NCBI GenBank assembly: GCA_028284395.1
Contig: JANQRV010000427.1
Location: 1-44,593, forward strand
Source of the DNA: Saprospiraceae bacterium
Lineage (GTDB): Bacteria > Bacteroidota > Bacteroidia > Chitinophagales > Saprospiraceae
Reading direction: 5' to 3'
Length of the DNA stretch: 44,593 nt
In this document: piece after piece, positions 17,126 to 26,866 of the stretch
Position numbering within the stretch: the first letter of the stretch is position 1
How the letters are laid out: the number at the start of each line of letters is the position of its first letter
Translations under genes and position numbers: made by a program
The notes under the pieces: generated by a model
What the model was told of the DNA's origin: nothing
What the model saw: only the letters and a program-made list of their open reading frames with translations
Databases searched by the model: none

Positions 17126-19657
17126 ATGGCAAAGCAAAGAAGGTCTCCAGAAGAAAGAAAGAAAATCCAAGCGATAATTGAAGAGTTCAAAAACCTTAGA
17201 ATTCGAAACACTGTCAGGAGTTCGCTCAAGATTATTACTTCAAAGTATGGTATTAAGAGTAACACCTTTAAAGACTGGTTAGAAGATTATGATACACTTT
17301 CTTATGTTACAATAAATGCATTGGATAGAAGGGCATTGAGACTAAAAATTTCCTTGCCAGTAATATTGATACCATTATTTGCATCCATTATCTCAATTGC
17401 AAATCCTTCCCTTTTTTACAATTTGCTTCATGAAAACCAAATCAAGGAATCTGAATCTGCTATAGTGCTTGGACTAGACTTTAAAGGAGGGACCCGCATT
17501 ATTTATGAGGCAACTGACGTTAAATGGAAAGATGAAGAAAAGGTAAATGAGCAATTAGAAAAATCTAAGGATATTCTCACGGAACGATTGAGTGAATATG
17601 GGGATTATGAGCCAAGTATCAAAGTGGCGAAGGGGAAAAAGCAAATCATAGTTGAGTTACCAGAAGGGTACGATTTTAACAGGATTTCTGAAATTATTGG
17701 GCAAACTGGTAGCCTTGAAATTATTGCTCTTAAGGAATACGTTAAACCCGAAGAAGTCTTTTTCTCTCAGGTTCCCGACTCTTTATTTGATGAAGTTATT
17801 GCAACAAAGGAAGACATCGCTGACGCTGTAATTGTAGAAGAACAGGGCAGATATGTGCGACTAGACTTTTACAATGAAGAACTAATACATGAAAAGCTGG
17901 CCAAATATGCTGGTCGCAGTGTTTCCATCAATTTAAGTGAGATATCTGTGGGGTTACTAAAGATTTCCGAATCATTTGCAGACGGAGGCCCAATTGGAAA
18001 TGTAATTATTGGTGATGCTTCCTCTCAAAACCCGATGGAAAAGGAAATTGCCGAATATTATCTCTTGCTTCTTAAGTGGGAAACTTTACCTATAACATTG
18101 AGAAAAGTAGAAACACTAAAGATTGGCTCTTTACTTAGTGAACAGCAATTCTTTATTGGAATTTCCGCCTTTATTTTCGGCTTGATAATAATTTTCATTT
18201 CGCTCTTGATTCTTTATGGAACTTATATGGGCACTGTTGGTTGCATTGCTTTAGGATACTGTGTAATACTTGTGCTTGGGGTCTTTAATGCAACAGGAAT
18301 CGTACTTAATCTACCAGGGTTAGGAGGGATTATACTAACGATTGGCATTAGTGTGGATGCATTCATTCTAATATTTGAAAATATTAAAGAGGTTATCAGG
18401 GAAAAGCATAATAAAGGTGCCAAAATCCTATATGACCCTGATACAATTTGGGATACAATCAAAAAAATAGAGGGGCAACTTTTAATTCTTAGGCTTACCA
18501 CTCTCGTAGGAGCAATTGTTTTATTCTTTTTTCCTGGACCGATAAAGGGTTTTGCTGTAACCATGATGGTCGGTTTGGTTGTATCATTTTTGGCGTCATC
18601 AAGGATTGTTATTGGTGGACTACTAATTTTGACCGAGGGTACCGGAGAAAAAATATCTAGAGTTACCTATGGCATCCCATTCTTCGAAAATGAGTATGTT
18701 GAAAAGGTAATGCGAAGCTTATTAAAATTAAAATATAGATTCGGCTTGATTTCTGGGCTTGCCGCGCTAATGGCCGTTGCGGTAATCTACTTTAACGGGT
18801 TCAAATTAACAAATGACTTCCAATCCGGATCGGAATTAAGGATTAATATCTCCAATATTGATAATCCACATGGAGCTCAAAATTTGTTAGAGCGGTTTTC
18901 TAAAGAAAATGGATTTGAGATTTATTCCATACAGGAATCTGAGAGTGAAAATGAGGGATTGGATTTGATACTTAAGAGTAGTGCTCTTGAAGAAGCCCAA
19001 ATTCAGCAATTATTAGTTTATCTAAATGAAAACCGTTTTGATTCTAATCTATTAGCTGAATGGACAACAAATCCAGGTGTAAGTCAGACTACTTTAATTA
19101 GATGGATTTTTGCTGTATCCATGAGCATCTTGGCAATTCTCATATTTTGTCTCCTCCCATTTTCCAAAGTCAGAATTCAACACCACAGAATCCTCCCCTC
19201 CTTTATCACAATCGGGACAGTGATTCATGATGTGTTGATCATTTTATTAATGATTTCTATTTTAAAAATTGAACTTAGTATTCCAGTTTTTGTGGCAATA
19301 TTGGTCCTGATCGGATACTCCATTAACGACTCCTTAATACTTATATACAGGATTGACAATACGATAAATGGTCTTAAAAAGAGAAAATTCAAGATAAATA
19401 GCTACGCAAATATTATTGACAATTCTGTTGTTTCCATAAGAAGTCGAACATTGAACACGTCATTAACGACCATTGCATGTCTGCTTCCCATTTTGCTGGT
19501 CAATATCTCCTTCATTAATCCATTTATCATTACAATAATTCTTGGATTGTTGATTGGGACTTACTCCTCAATTTTCTTGGTTAATCCACTTATAGAAAGA
19601 ATTCTTAACCCAAAATTTAGGACGGATAATACTGATACCGCCAGTCTAAATATATGA
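17126..19657 (+). CDS. SecD-SecF fusion with an extra N-terminal HTH domain
   Basis: 843 residues. Residues 72-92 are TM1 of SecD, followed by the D1 motif VLGLDFKGGT (114-123), a periplasmic region, and the TM4 proton-path motif TIGISVDAFILIFENIKE. After about residue 530 a SecF half follows, with NGFKLTNDFQSG and FVAILVLIGYSINDSLILIYRI. It is thus a complete RND-type SecDF, which uses the proton-motive force to finish protein export. Unlike housekeeping SecDF, residues 1-60 form a charged helical domain with a homeodomain-like HTH (KIITSKYGIKSNTFKDWLEDY) facing the cytoplasm. It is encoded on a mobile element, in an operon with two STAND-type NTPases 10 and 25 bases apart. Function is likely a membrane-linked arm of a conflict system; this is inference. 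Confidence 0.85.
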   Translation: MAKQRRSPEERKKIQAIIEEFKNLRIRNTVRSSLKIITSKYGIKSNTFKDWLEDYDTLSYVTINALDRRALRLKISLPVILIPLFASIISIANPSLFYNLLHENQIKESESAIVLGLDFKGGTRIIYEATDVKWKDEEKVNEQLEKSKDILTERLSEYGDYEPSIKVAKGKKQIIVELPEGYDFNRISEIIGQTGSLEIIALKEYVKPEEVFFSQVPDSLFDEVIATKEDIADAVIVEEQGRYVRLDFYNEELIHEKLAKYAGRSVSINLSEISVGLLKISESFADGGPIGNVIIGDASSQNPMEKEIAEYYLLLLKWETLPITLRKVETLKIGSLLSEQQFFIGISAFIFGLIIIFISLLILYGTYMGTVGCIALGYCVILVLGVFNATGIVLNLPGLGGIILTIGISVDAFILIFENIKEVIREKHNKGAKILYDPDTIWDTIKKIEGQLLILRLTTLVGAIVLFFFPGPIKGFAVTMMVGLVVSFLASSRIVIGGLLILTEGTGEKISRVTYGIPFFENEYVEKVMRSLLKLKYRFGLISGLAALMAVAVIYFNGFKLTNDFQSGSELRINISNIDNPHGAQNLLERFSKENGFEIYSIQESESENEGLDLILKSSALEEAQIQQLLVYLNENRFDSNLLAEWTTNPGVSQTTLIRWIFAVSMSILAILIFCLLPFSKVRIQHHRILPSFITIGTVIHDVLIILLMISILKIELSIPVFVAILVLIGYSINDSLILIYRIDNTINGLKKRKFKINSYANIIDNSVVSIRSRTLNTSLTTIACLLPILLVNISFINPFIITIILGLLIGTYSSIFLVNPLIERILNPKFRTDNTDTASLNI

Positions 19658-19667
19658 TACTATAAAG

Positions 19668-22166
19668 ATGAATTCAGAAGAGTTTTTCACCCTTGCCATC
19701 ATTTCTGGCTCCATATTCGGAGGTATTGTCATCTTGTTATTTCTATATTCCTTGACAAAGAGAAGTAAGCCAAATGACAATATCATTAGAGAAGGATCTA
19801 CTAATAAGCAAAATAGATTAGGAAATACTTCCATAACTAAAGCGGCACAGGACAGCGGCTTTCTGAGTGCTATTGGGGAAATTGTTGCCCTGTCAAGTGC
19901 ATATGGCAAGAATAAGGAAGACTACGTCCAATTGGCAAATTTGAAAAGACAATTTCAAAGGGATAAAGAATTCGATTTGTACATGTTTCTTGAATCATAT
20001 CAGGATTTTTCTGACTATAATAACATATCGGAAAACTTAGAGACCATCATTGAAACACTTAGCGAGTTATCCGAGGCGGATGATGACCTTAAGCTTCTTC
20101 ATAACTTTTACCAAAAGATTGGCATAGCAAATTCCATAGTCATTTCAAGGGAAATCAGATCATTAGCCGACCTAAATAATGAATTGCAGAACACACAAAT
20201 ATCTGAAAATCAAAACGACATTATCAATTCAGAAATCCTCAAAAAAGACTACAAAATAACCGTTGAGGGTATTTTGATCCTTTTAAATTTTGCAGCTAAG
20301 ATATTCAATAATACTTCTATAAGCCTAGAGGGTAGGCAATTGACTGATACTCACAGAACAATTAGAAAAAGTATTAACAAGTTTGAAGGGCATTCAGAAA
20401 AAGGATTCTTAACAACAGAAAAGAAAATCATAATTGATTGCCTAAAGCTAGCACTTACAAAAACTGAAATTCTACTAACAGCGGAGAATAGAATAAAGAA
20501 AACAGATTTTCCTATTTCAATCGAAAAGCGGGAATTATACTTAGAATATTCCGAGGAAATAACAGTAACTCTTGTGTTAAAAAACGTTTGGAATTCCCTT
20601 ATCTCAGGGGTTTTTTACAAAATATCTGAAGTAGATAAGGGTTTTGAAATCATTGAAAAAGCCAGAGGGAAAATAAGAATAAATGAAGACTTTGGTCCTA
20701 ACTCGCAGAAAGAAATTGTTCTTAACCTGATCCCTATTCAAAGCAAGAATAACCTTATTATAAAATTAGAATTAGGTTACGAAGAATCAACCCTAAGGGA
20801 GACAAGTACAAGCATCGATGTTTATGTCGAATTAACTGACTTTTTGATAAACTCCTCAATCAGGCCTTATGATCCAGAACCTGCAGGCTCAAGAATAAGG
20901 AATTTTTATGGAAGAGAAACTATGATTAATGAGGTTACTCGATTAGTAAATTATACAAACTCAGGCAAACTAATTGGGATCTTCGGTTTAGCAAGAATTG
21001 GAAAGACATCACTAATTTTTGAATTGTTGGAACGAATCGCACATAGAGGGAAAATAATTTACGTTTACTTCAGTTTAGATGAGTTGACAAATTGGGGTAA
21101 AAGCTGGGAAGTCAACTTGATAAACATATGGATAGAAAAGATACTTGGAAGCTTTCATGCCTCGGGCCTACATTCTGCAACCAGATTAATGAATGTTTTT
21201 TACGAAGGAAAGTACAAAAAAGGTAAAAGGAGGGATTCCAAATCTATGGATCATCTTAATGAAGAATTGTTATTCTTTGAGGAAATTCTGAATGATAAGA
21301 ATATTCAGAAAGATCTTGACAAGGCAAAAAAATCTGTTGTCCTAATTCTGGATGAATATCAAAGGCTGGAAGAATTCGGAACTCCAGAAACAAAACACCA
21401 AAAGGTCCAATTCATTCGAACTTTGAAAAAGATAGCTGTCCACACTTCAAAATTTACGGTAATCTTGTCCGGTTATCACGATTTTGAAACTCTGATGGAC
21501 AAAGACAAATACTGGTCTGAGGCTTTAGGAAAGGGATATAGTGTATTCAAACTTGGCTTTTTAGGAAAAGACCATGCCGAAGATTTAATTAGAGAACCAA
21601 TGATGCAATATGGCATTTCTTACGAACCCGAGGTAATCGAAAAGATTTTCTACTATACCCAAGGTTATCCATGGTACATTCACAAGATTTGTGATAGGCT
21701 TTGGAATCTAAAAACAAGAATTCTTCAAGATGAAGATAGATTAGTAGTGATAAATAATCAGATCTCAATGAAAGACTTGGAAAAAACCATCAACTACCTA
21801 TTTAAAAGTTCGAATGAAACAAATACATTCACCCACATATTTGCCGGGGAATGGGTTTCCTCTGCCATGGAGGCGGTCGTTTATGCTATAGCCAAAGTTG
21901 ATCCCTCAAAGCATAGCCATGGTAGTCTAAATGTGGGAGGGTTAAAATTTATCGAAAAAGAACTAATTATTAGCCAGTTCCTGAGATATGAAAAATCTAT
22001 TGATAGAGAAAGACTTGTAAGTTTTGCAAAAAAACTGGAGGATAAAAATGTCCTCAGGAGAAAGGAGCATGAAGATAAAACCTATTACGCTATATCCATA
22101 CCTCTACTTGACAGGTATCTTTTTTTAAAGGGTAATTTAGAGCTTAAAATGGGACGTATCTCATAA
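19668..22166 (+). CDS. Membrane-anchored STAND-type NTPase
   Basis: 832 residues. One N-terminal TM helix (residues 6-27, FTLAIISGSIFGGIVILLFL) and a basic stop-transfer place the rest in the cytoplasm. Residues 80-280 are helical. Residues 285-390 look like a beta-sandwich (ELYLEYSEEITVTLVLKNVW). The NTPase begins at FYGRE near 420: Walker A GIFGLARIGKTS at 437-448, Walker B VVLILDEYQRL with Asp562-Glu563, then FTVILSGYHDFETL and GYPWYIHKICDRLW as sensor and GxP-type segments. A C-terminal winged helix is probable. It starts 10 bases after SecDF, so the two are co-transcribed and share the membrane. STAND NTPases are signal-switch ATPases common in immunity; the trigger here is unknown. Confidence 0.8.
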   Translation: MNSEEFFTLAIISGSIFGGIVILLFLYSLTKRSKPNDNIIREGSTNKQNRLGNTSITKAAQDSGFLSAIGEIVALSSAYGKNKEDYVQLANLKRQFQRDKEFDLYMFLESYQDFSDYNNISENLETIIETLSELSEADDDLKLLHNFYQKIGIANSIVISREIRSLADLNNELQNTQISENQNDIINSEILKKDYKITVEGILILLNFAAKIFNNTSISLEGRQLTDTHRTIRKSINKFEGHSEKGFLTTEKKIIIDCLKLALTKTEILLTAENRIKKTDFPISIEKRELYLEYSEEITVTLVLKNVWNSLISGVFYKISEVDKGFEIIEKARGKIRINEDFGPNSQKEIVLNLIPIQSKNNLIIKLELGYEESTLRETSTSIDVYVELTDFLINSSIRPYDPEPAGSRIRNFYGRETMINEVTRLVNYTNSGKLIGIFGLARIGKTSLIFELLERIAHRGKIIYVYFSLDELTNWGKSWEVNLINIWIEKILGSFHASGLHSATRLMNVFYEGKYKKGKRRDSKSMDHLNEELLFFEEILNDKNIQKDLDKAKKSVVLILDEYQRLEEFGTPETKHQKVQFIRTLKKIAVHTSKFTVILSGYHDFETLMDKDKYWSEALGKGYSVFKLGFLGKDHAEDLIREPMMQYGISYEPEVIEKIFYYTQGYPWYIHKICDRLWNLKTRILQDEDRLVVINNQISMKDLEKTINYLFKSSNETNTFTHIFAGEWVSSAMEAVVYAIAKVDPSKHSHGSLNVGGLKFIEKELIISQFLRYEKSIDRERLVSFAKKLEDKNVLRRKEHEDKTYYAISIPLLDRYLFLKGNLELKMGRIS

Positions 22167-22191
22167 GCATGAAACATATTATATTGATCTC

Positions 22192-24009
22192 ATGAGCGAC
22201 AGGAAATACAAGATTTTTATTATTGCTACCAGCATGATATCCGAAAAGGACAGATTGCTACCCTTGCTATTTGAACCAAAAGAAATTATTGATGAACTTG
22301 AGGCTATATTTGTTCCCCATGAATTTTGGAACAAATCTGATATTTCAATATTCATAAATTCGTCGCGGCACGCAATTGAGGAGAGGTTTCGAGAAATTGC
22401 GAGTGAATGTGATACATTAATAATATTATTTATCGGGCCTATTAAACTTGAAAGTAAGAGAGTATCGAACTCTTTGTCTTTTCAACTTATTTGTTATAAT
22501 CGAAGTGCCAATCAGAATGAATTACTAGACCTAACTGAAATTTTAATTAGCGAAAACAACACCAAACATATAATAATATTAGACTCTGAGACCTTCTTAA
22601 GTCCAAATAAAACTATTGATGTTGGATTAGAGGATTACTACTTAGTCTTGTCAACAAAATATCCTGAAAAAAATCAAATAAGATCCCCCAAAAAGAGTAG
22701 AATCTTTAGAAATCTGGGTTTGAAATTTACACATGAATTTGTAAATACTTTAAAATCCGGAATAAAAGATGATCCTAACAAATACATTAATATAAGGACC
22801 CTATTCGATCAATTGACTCAAAATTTTGATAAAAGGCAACTTCCAAAACCTGTGAACGACTGGAAAGGGACTAGCGGTAATCTTCCTATATTTTTTAATA
22901 ATGAATTTAAGGCTTATGCATCTGATGAGTTAGAAATCAAATGGAGTGCTCCAATAATTCAGTTGGAAGAAAAGTTTGAGAAGGCACCTTTAAGGCAAAT
23001 GGTCCAAAATATTGTATATGATGGTAATCATGTTGGAATTCAAAATCCGAATCTACTATTTGGTCGTGGTCAAATCTTAAATTTACTTTTTCGTAAACTC
23101 AAAGAAGGTTCAAACATTCTTCTAAGGGGACCAAAAAAAATTGGGAAAACCGCCTTAATTCAATCGTTACTTTCTAGAGATATTCAATTGTTGTTGAACA
23201 AGCAATTTCCAGATGCGATTTTCGTCTATTTGAATATGAATTCAAATAGCCTTGATAGCCCTAATCGCTTGTTTGCGGCCGTAATTGATGAACTAGTGAA
23301 ACATACTGATGCCCCATTTCAATCCCGCCGGATAAGCTGGCTAGGGATTTATGAGTATCTAATTAAAATGGATAAAACACTTGTCTTATTTTTCGATAAT
23401 TACGATTCATTATTTAGAAATGGAAGATATAAAAAGCAGTTCTATAATCATTTAAAGGAATTTGCAAGCAAAAAAAGATTTCAAGCTGTAATCACCCATG
23501 ATACTGATAAATACTATAATGAATCTGAATCAAAAAAAGCTGAATATTTCGCTCCGGGGTTTGAAGAACTGCTAAGTTTTATCCCTGAGTCATCAATAAG
23601 GCCCTTCTTCGAATATCCATTAAATATTCTGTCCTCTCGTAAGTTTGAACCTTTTGAAGAAAAGTTAATTTATCTATGTGGAAGACACCCCTACTTTCTG
23701 ACGATAGGTAGAAATATCTTATTCAACCTAATCAATGCTGGATTATCCAATGAAGAAATAATAAAAAGGGTAGAGCCAGAATATAACAAAAGAGTTTTGC
23801 ACCACTATAAAAATATGGTAAACTCTTTAAAGCCTGATGACAGAAAGGAATTGCTCATGTATTTATCAGATCAAAAAATCCAACAATCATTCTTTGTTAA
23901 TGAGAAGATGTATGCATTTCTCGAAGAAGAGGATGGGCAAGTTTCATTCTTTAGCAGGCATTTTTACAATTATTGCATCTATCAAAGATTCAAGAAATTT
24001 TTCAACTAA
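22192..24009 (+). CDS. STAND-type NTPase with degenerate caspase-like N-terminal domain
   Basis: 605 residues. Residues 1-235 have the order of a caspase/C14-like domain: a beta strand YKIFIIATSM, an acidic segment, CDTLIILFIGP where active members have the SGHG His motif, IIILDSE where they have the DxCHS Cys motif, then a FTHEFVNTLKSGI and IRTLFDQLTQNF tail. The catalytic His and Cys are both missing, so it would be a pseudo-protease sensor. The NTPase follows at FGRGQ: Walker A GPKKIGKTAL at 313-322, and Walker B TLVLFFDNYDSL with Asp402 but Asn instead of the usual Glu. It starts 25 bases after the 832-residue NTPase and completes the SecDF operon. The caspase-like reading is tentative; the NTPase is firm. 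Confidence 0.72.
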   Translation: MSDRKYKIFIIATSMISEKDRLLPLLFEPKEIIDELEAIFVPHEFWNKSDISIFINSSRHAIEERFREIASECDTLIILFIGPIKLESKRVSNSLSFQLICYNRSANQNELLDLTEILISENNTKHIIILDSETFLSPNKTIDVGLEDYYLVLSTKYPEKNQIRSPKKSRIFRNLGLKFTHEFVNTLKSGIKDDPNKYINIRTLFDQLTQNFDKRQLPKPVNDWKGTSGNLPIFFNNEFKAYASDELEIKWSAPIIQLEEKFEKAPLRQMVQNIVYDGNHVGIQNPNLLFGRGQILNLLFRKLKEGSNILLRGPKKIGKTALIQSLLSRDIQLLLNKQFPDAIFVYLNMNSNSLDSPNRLFAAVIDELVKHTDAPFQSRRISWLGIYEYLIKMDKTLVLFFDNYDSLFRNGRYKKQFYNHLKEFASKKRFQAVITHDTDKYYNESESKKAEYFAPGFEELLSFIPESSIRPFFEYPLNILSSRKFEPFEEKLIYLCGRHPYFLTIGRNILFNLINAGLSNEEIIKRVEPEYNKRVLHHYKNMVNSLKPDDRKELLMYLSDQKIQQSFFVNEKMYAFLEEEDGQVSFFSRHFYNYCIYQRFKKFFN

Positions 24010-24043
24010 AGTTTTAGAATAACCCAGATTGTATCAGAAAACA

Positions 24044-24061
24044 TTGCACGAAATTGTGCAA
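24044..24061. repeat. Palindrome TTGCAC-GAAATT-GTGCAA
   Basis: Perfect 6-base arms in the 200-base gap between the second NTPase and the pentapeptide gene. Together with the following AAATCCAT it resembles half of an iteron (TGCACAAATCCAT), which could be chance. No other signal is seen in the gap. Confidence 0.35.
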
Positions 24062-24209
24062 ATCCATTTACCTTGTTTAATGATTGTGTTTTGCCTTTCA
24101 ATGACTTATTGAGCTTCAAACGATGAACTTGTGGCATCTTGTTCCCTTGCTATTAGGCATCTAGGTAGCAATGAGATTGAGTTGAAGACATTAAGAAAAA
24201 TTCTTACAA

Positions 24210-24908
24210 ATGAGCTTCAAAAATCCTGTTTTCTTCTATGTGGGAATTCTTTCATTAAGCACAGTACTAATTGTATTCCTAGATGTGTATGATACAAATT
24301 TTAGTTATCACGACATTTTAGTTGAATCACATGGCCTTCTATTTGACTTGGCTGTTTTGGGAGTAATTCTTGCCATTTACGAAAGCTACAGGTCAAAAAA
24401 GGAGAAGATATCAAAGTACGAAGACTCTATTAGTGACTACAGAAATTGGAAAGCCCCGGAGGCCTCCCTTCGAATCCTTGGCGACGTAAAAAGGTTAAAT
24501 AAGGAACATGTGACCGACATAGTGTTAAGGAATTGCTACCTCAGGGAAATGGTTATCGAAGACGTCAATTTAGAAAACTCTGACCTTTCATTTGTGAATC
24601 TTGAATTGGCAAATGTTAATAGGTCAATTTTCGTTAATGTGAACCTTCATGGAGCAAATTTGAAAGGCACTCAATTTGAAAATGTGAATTTTTCAGAATG
24701 TTATTTAAGACATGTACAGATCAATGAAAAGACCGTATTTTCTTCTTGTGAATTTAACAACGCAAAGGTTGACAAAACCGATTGGATTTCGGAGTTAGAT
24801 AAATTAGGAATCAAAGGGCATAAAGATATTTCCTTGCGTTATTATGTATCAACAGAAGAGCATGTGGATGAATATGGGTATACGTATTTTCAGATCAAGA
24901 GACTTTGA
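24210..24908 (+). CDS. Membrane protein with pentapeptide repeats
   Basis: 232 residues. Two TM helices lie at about 7-25 (VFFYVGILSLSTVLIVFLDV) and 43-60 (LLFDLAVLGVILAIYESY), then a coiled linker. Residues 105-175 are pentapeptide repeats of the A(D/N)LxX kind (VNLENSDLSFVNLELANVN, then ANLKGTQFENVNFSECYL), which fold as a right-handed quadrilateral beta-helix. The last 50 residues are not repetitive. It follows the SecDF/NTPase operon on the same strand after 200 bases and converges with the methyltransferase gene. TM-pentapeptide proteins are frequent in STAND-rich islands, sometimes as membrane effectors; whether it belongs to the preceding operon is not certain. Confidence 0.78.
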   Translation: MSFKNPVFFYVGILSLSTVLIVFLDVYDTNFSYHDILVESHGLLFDLAVLGVILAIYESYRSKKEKISKYEDSISDYRNWKAPEASLRILGDVKRLNKEHVTDIVLRNCYLREMVIEDVNLENSDLSFVNLELANVNRSIFVNVNLHGANLKGTQFENVNFSECYLRHVQINEKTVFSSCEFNNAKVDKTDWISELDKLGIKGHKDISLRYYVSTEEHVDEYGYTYFQIKRL

Positions 24909-24940
24909 TTTGATTCCATTTGTTATCCTTGTTAGAAAAA

Positions 24941-26863
24941 TCACAAATCGGAAGGGGTAAGATCATACTCCTGTAAAAGGAACTTTTCAATTTCAATCTC
25001 ACTATGACCATTTAACAAAATTTCTTGAACTTCTTCACTCAAGTCAATAACTCCAAAGTTCTTAATGTAATTCTTTCCCAGAGAAAAATAGCTATTCGAA
25101 TAAGGCTTACTACTATTAACCACGTAAGAGTAAAATATTTTCGATTCCAAAATCTTTTTCAGAGCCAAGAGTTTATCCTTATCATCTGAGAATATCGCAA
25201 ATCCGTTGTAAAAGAATAATTCTTTTTCACTTGAGAATATAAACCTTGGTGAATCTGATATATAGGGAAAAAGTAGTTTGTATCCCTTGTGTGTTAATGA
25301 TTGCTTTCTCCCAAAAGCATACCATTTTTCATATTTTCTATTGCCTTTATCTCTTTTTGAAAGAAGTGCCTTATGGGCAAGCAAGTACCTATAAGTTTTT
25401 GGGAATCGGTTCTTCAAGTAACTTTCTGTCATGATTTTTAATTTGACTTCATGCTCTTGTCGATTTCCAAATAAGTCAGTTTGGGTGGGTTCGGATTTTT
25501 CAATCGTATATGGAAATATCAATTGTTCCTTGTGAATATCAATTTCTTTTTCGTCCTTAAGAATGTTCGGTTTGATTGTGGGCTTGCAAATGTTTTTTTC
25601 TATTTCATACTTTATTCCCTTGCGATGGACAACATAATGAGTCTTTGTAATTGAATCAGGCTTAAAAACATATACTTCGTTACAAAGTGTTGCAAAGCCA
25701 TTTCTTATTTTAAATAGACTCCCTAAGGGTTTGCCAACCTTTTCTATTTTCGAAATTAGATTTCTAGATGATAGTTGCCATCCTCTTTTAAAATCCAGAT
25801 CATCATAAGATATTTTTTCGAAGCTAGCCTCACTAAGTTCTGCAATTTCTTTGCTCCTTGCCTGGGTGTAAAGGATGTCCCCACCCCCTGCTTTCTGTAA
25901 AATACAGATACATGTATATGTCGATCTACGTCGAAAAATTTGTTCGCCTCGGAAATCAATGATTTTAATTGGTAATCTTTCTGCTCCTAATAACCTACGA
26001 AGTTCTCTCCCGTTGATGCTCTTAATAAAAGTATTCATGGAAATGTAGCCAAGAATGCCATTGTCTTGCAAATATTTCAATCCGATTTCAAAAAAAGGTA
26101 AGTATAAATCTGGGTGTCCGCTTTTAGTAACCACCCAGTTCTTCAGGTATTTCTTTGATTCAGTTGAAATGTTTCGAGAAGTCACATAAGGTGGATTGCC
26201 TAAAATAGCCGTAAAACCTATAGCTTTTCTAATTTTCGAACACTTCTCAAACCAATTAAAATTAAGAGCATTGCCTCGGAATATATTGAATGTAAAATGT
26301 TCTAGGTCTTCTCCATTAAAGATAGCCAGTAAACTCAAAACCAACTTAGTTCTCTGGACACAATAGCTTTCTATATCCAAGCCAAATAGGTTTTCATTAA
26401 ATATATCTGCAAAAGATTTCTTAGTTAATTCATGAAGCTTCTCCGCGATGGTAAATAAAAAACCCCCACAGCCGCAAGAGATATCACCAAATTTAGCTTG
26501 TTCAATATTTGCATGGCACTTGATTAATTTCTCAAAGGATTCATTTACAATGTAGTCTGTTATTGGCTCTGGGGTGTAAACTGCACCGTTGATAATTCGA
26601 TCTTTGGGCGAAACAACAAATTCAAAAAGCTCAATTAATTCTTCAAAAAAAAAGGCACAATTCTCCTGCCGAAAAATCTTCATGAATTCTCGTAGCTTCA
26701 AGTATTCCAATTCACTTTCCTGAGAAATCAAATAGGATTTTAGGAGAGTATTTTTGTCTATTTTTAACTCATTATACCTGACAAACGCTGAAATAATTAA
26801 TCTATCAACTAAGAAAGGATCAGTACTATATGACTTCAAAAATTTAACAATATTCCCTCTCAT
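24941..26863 (-). CDS. N6-adenine DNA methyltransferase, Eco57I/TaqI type
   Basis: 640 residues. Motif X is GAVYTPEPITDYIV (93-106), motif I is FGDISCGCGGFLFTIA (125-140, SAM binding), and catalytic motif IV is LGNPPYV (221-227), the gamma-class N6-adenine order. Residues from about 370 to the end form a TaqI-type target-recognition domain (IRNGFATLCNEVYVF, then FSSEKELFFYNGFAIFSDD). No nuclease motif is seen in the chain, so any cleavage would come from another subunit. It is the last gene of a minus-strand cassette: 3 bases after the His-rich protein, which follows the receiver and GHKL genes. It probably modifies host DNA in a restriction-like system. Confidence 0.85.
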   Translation of the reverse strand: MRGNIVKFLKSYSTDPFLVDRLIISAFVRYNELKIDKNTLLKSYLISQESELEYLKLREFMKIFRQENCAFFFEELIELFEFVVSPKDRIINGAVYTPEPITDYIVNESFEKLIKCHANIEQAKFGDISCGCGGFLFTIAEKLHELTKKSFADIFNENLFGLDIESYCVQRTKLVLSLLAIFNGEDLEHFTFNIFRGNALNFNWFEKCSKIRKAIGFTAILGNPPYVTSRNISTESKKYLKNWVVTKSGHPDLYLPFFEIGLKYLQDNGILGYISMNTFIKSINGRELRRLLGAERLPIKIIDFRGEQIFRRRSTYTCICILQKAGGGDILYTQARSKEIAELSEASFEKISYDDLDFKRGWQLSSRNLISKIEKVGKPLGSLFKIRNGFATLCNEVYVFKPDSITKTHYVVHRKGIKYEIEKNICKPTIKPNILKDEKEIDIHKEQLIFPYTIEKSEPTQTDLFGNRQEHEVKLKIMTESYLKNRFPKTYRYLLAHKALLSKRDKGNRKYEKWYAFGRKQSLTHKGYKLLFPYISDSPRFIFSSEKELFFYNGFAIFSDDKDKLLALKKILESKIFYSYVVNSSKPYSNSYFSLGKNYIKNFGVIDLSEEVQEILLNGHSEIEIEKFLLQEYDLTPSDL

Positions 26864-26866
26864 GCT

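Noticed and set aside
17126..19657. Efflux pump of the RND drug-export type
   Set aside because: The GLDFKGGT and GYSINDS motifs and the SecD-SecF order are specific to SecDF, not to drug RND pumps.
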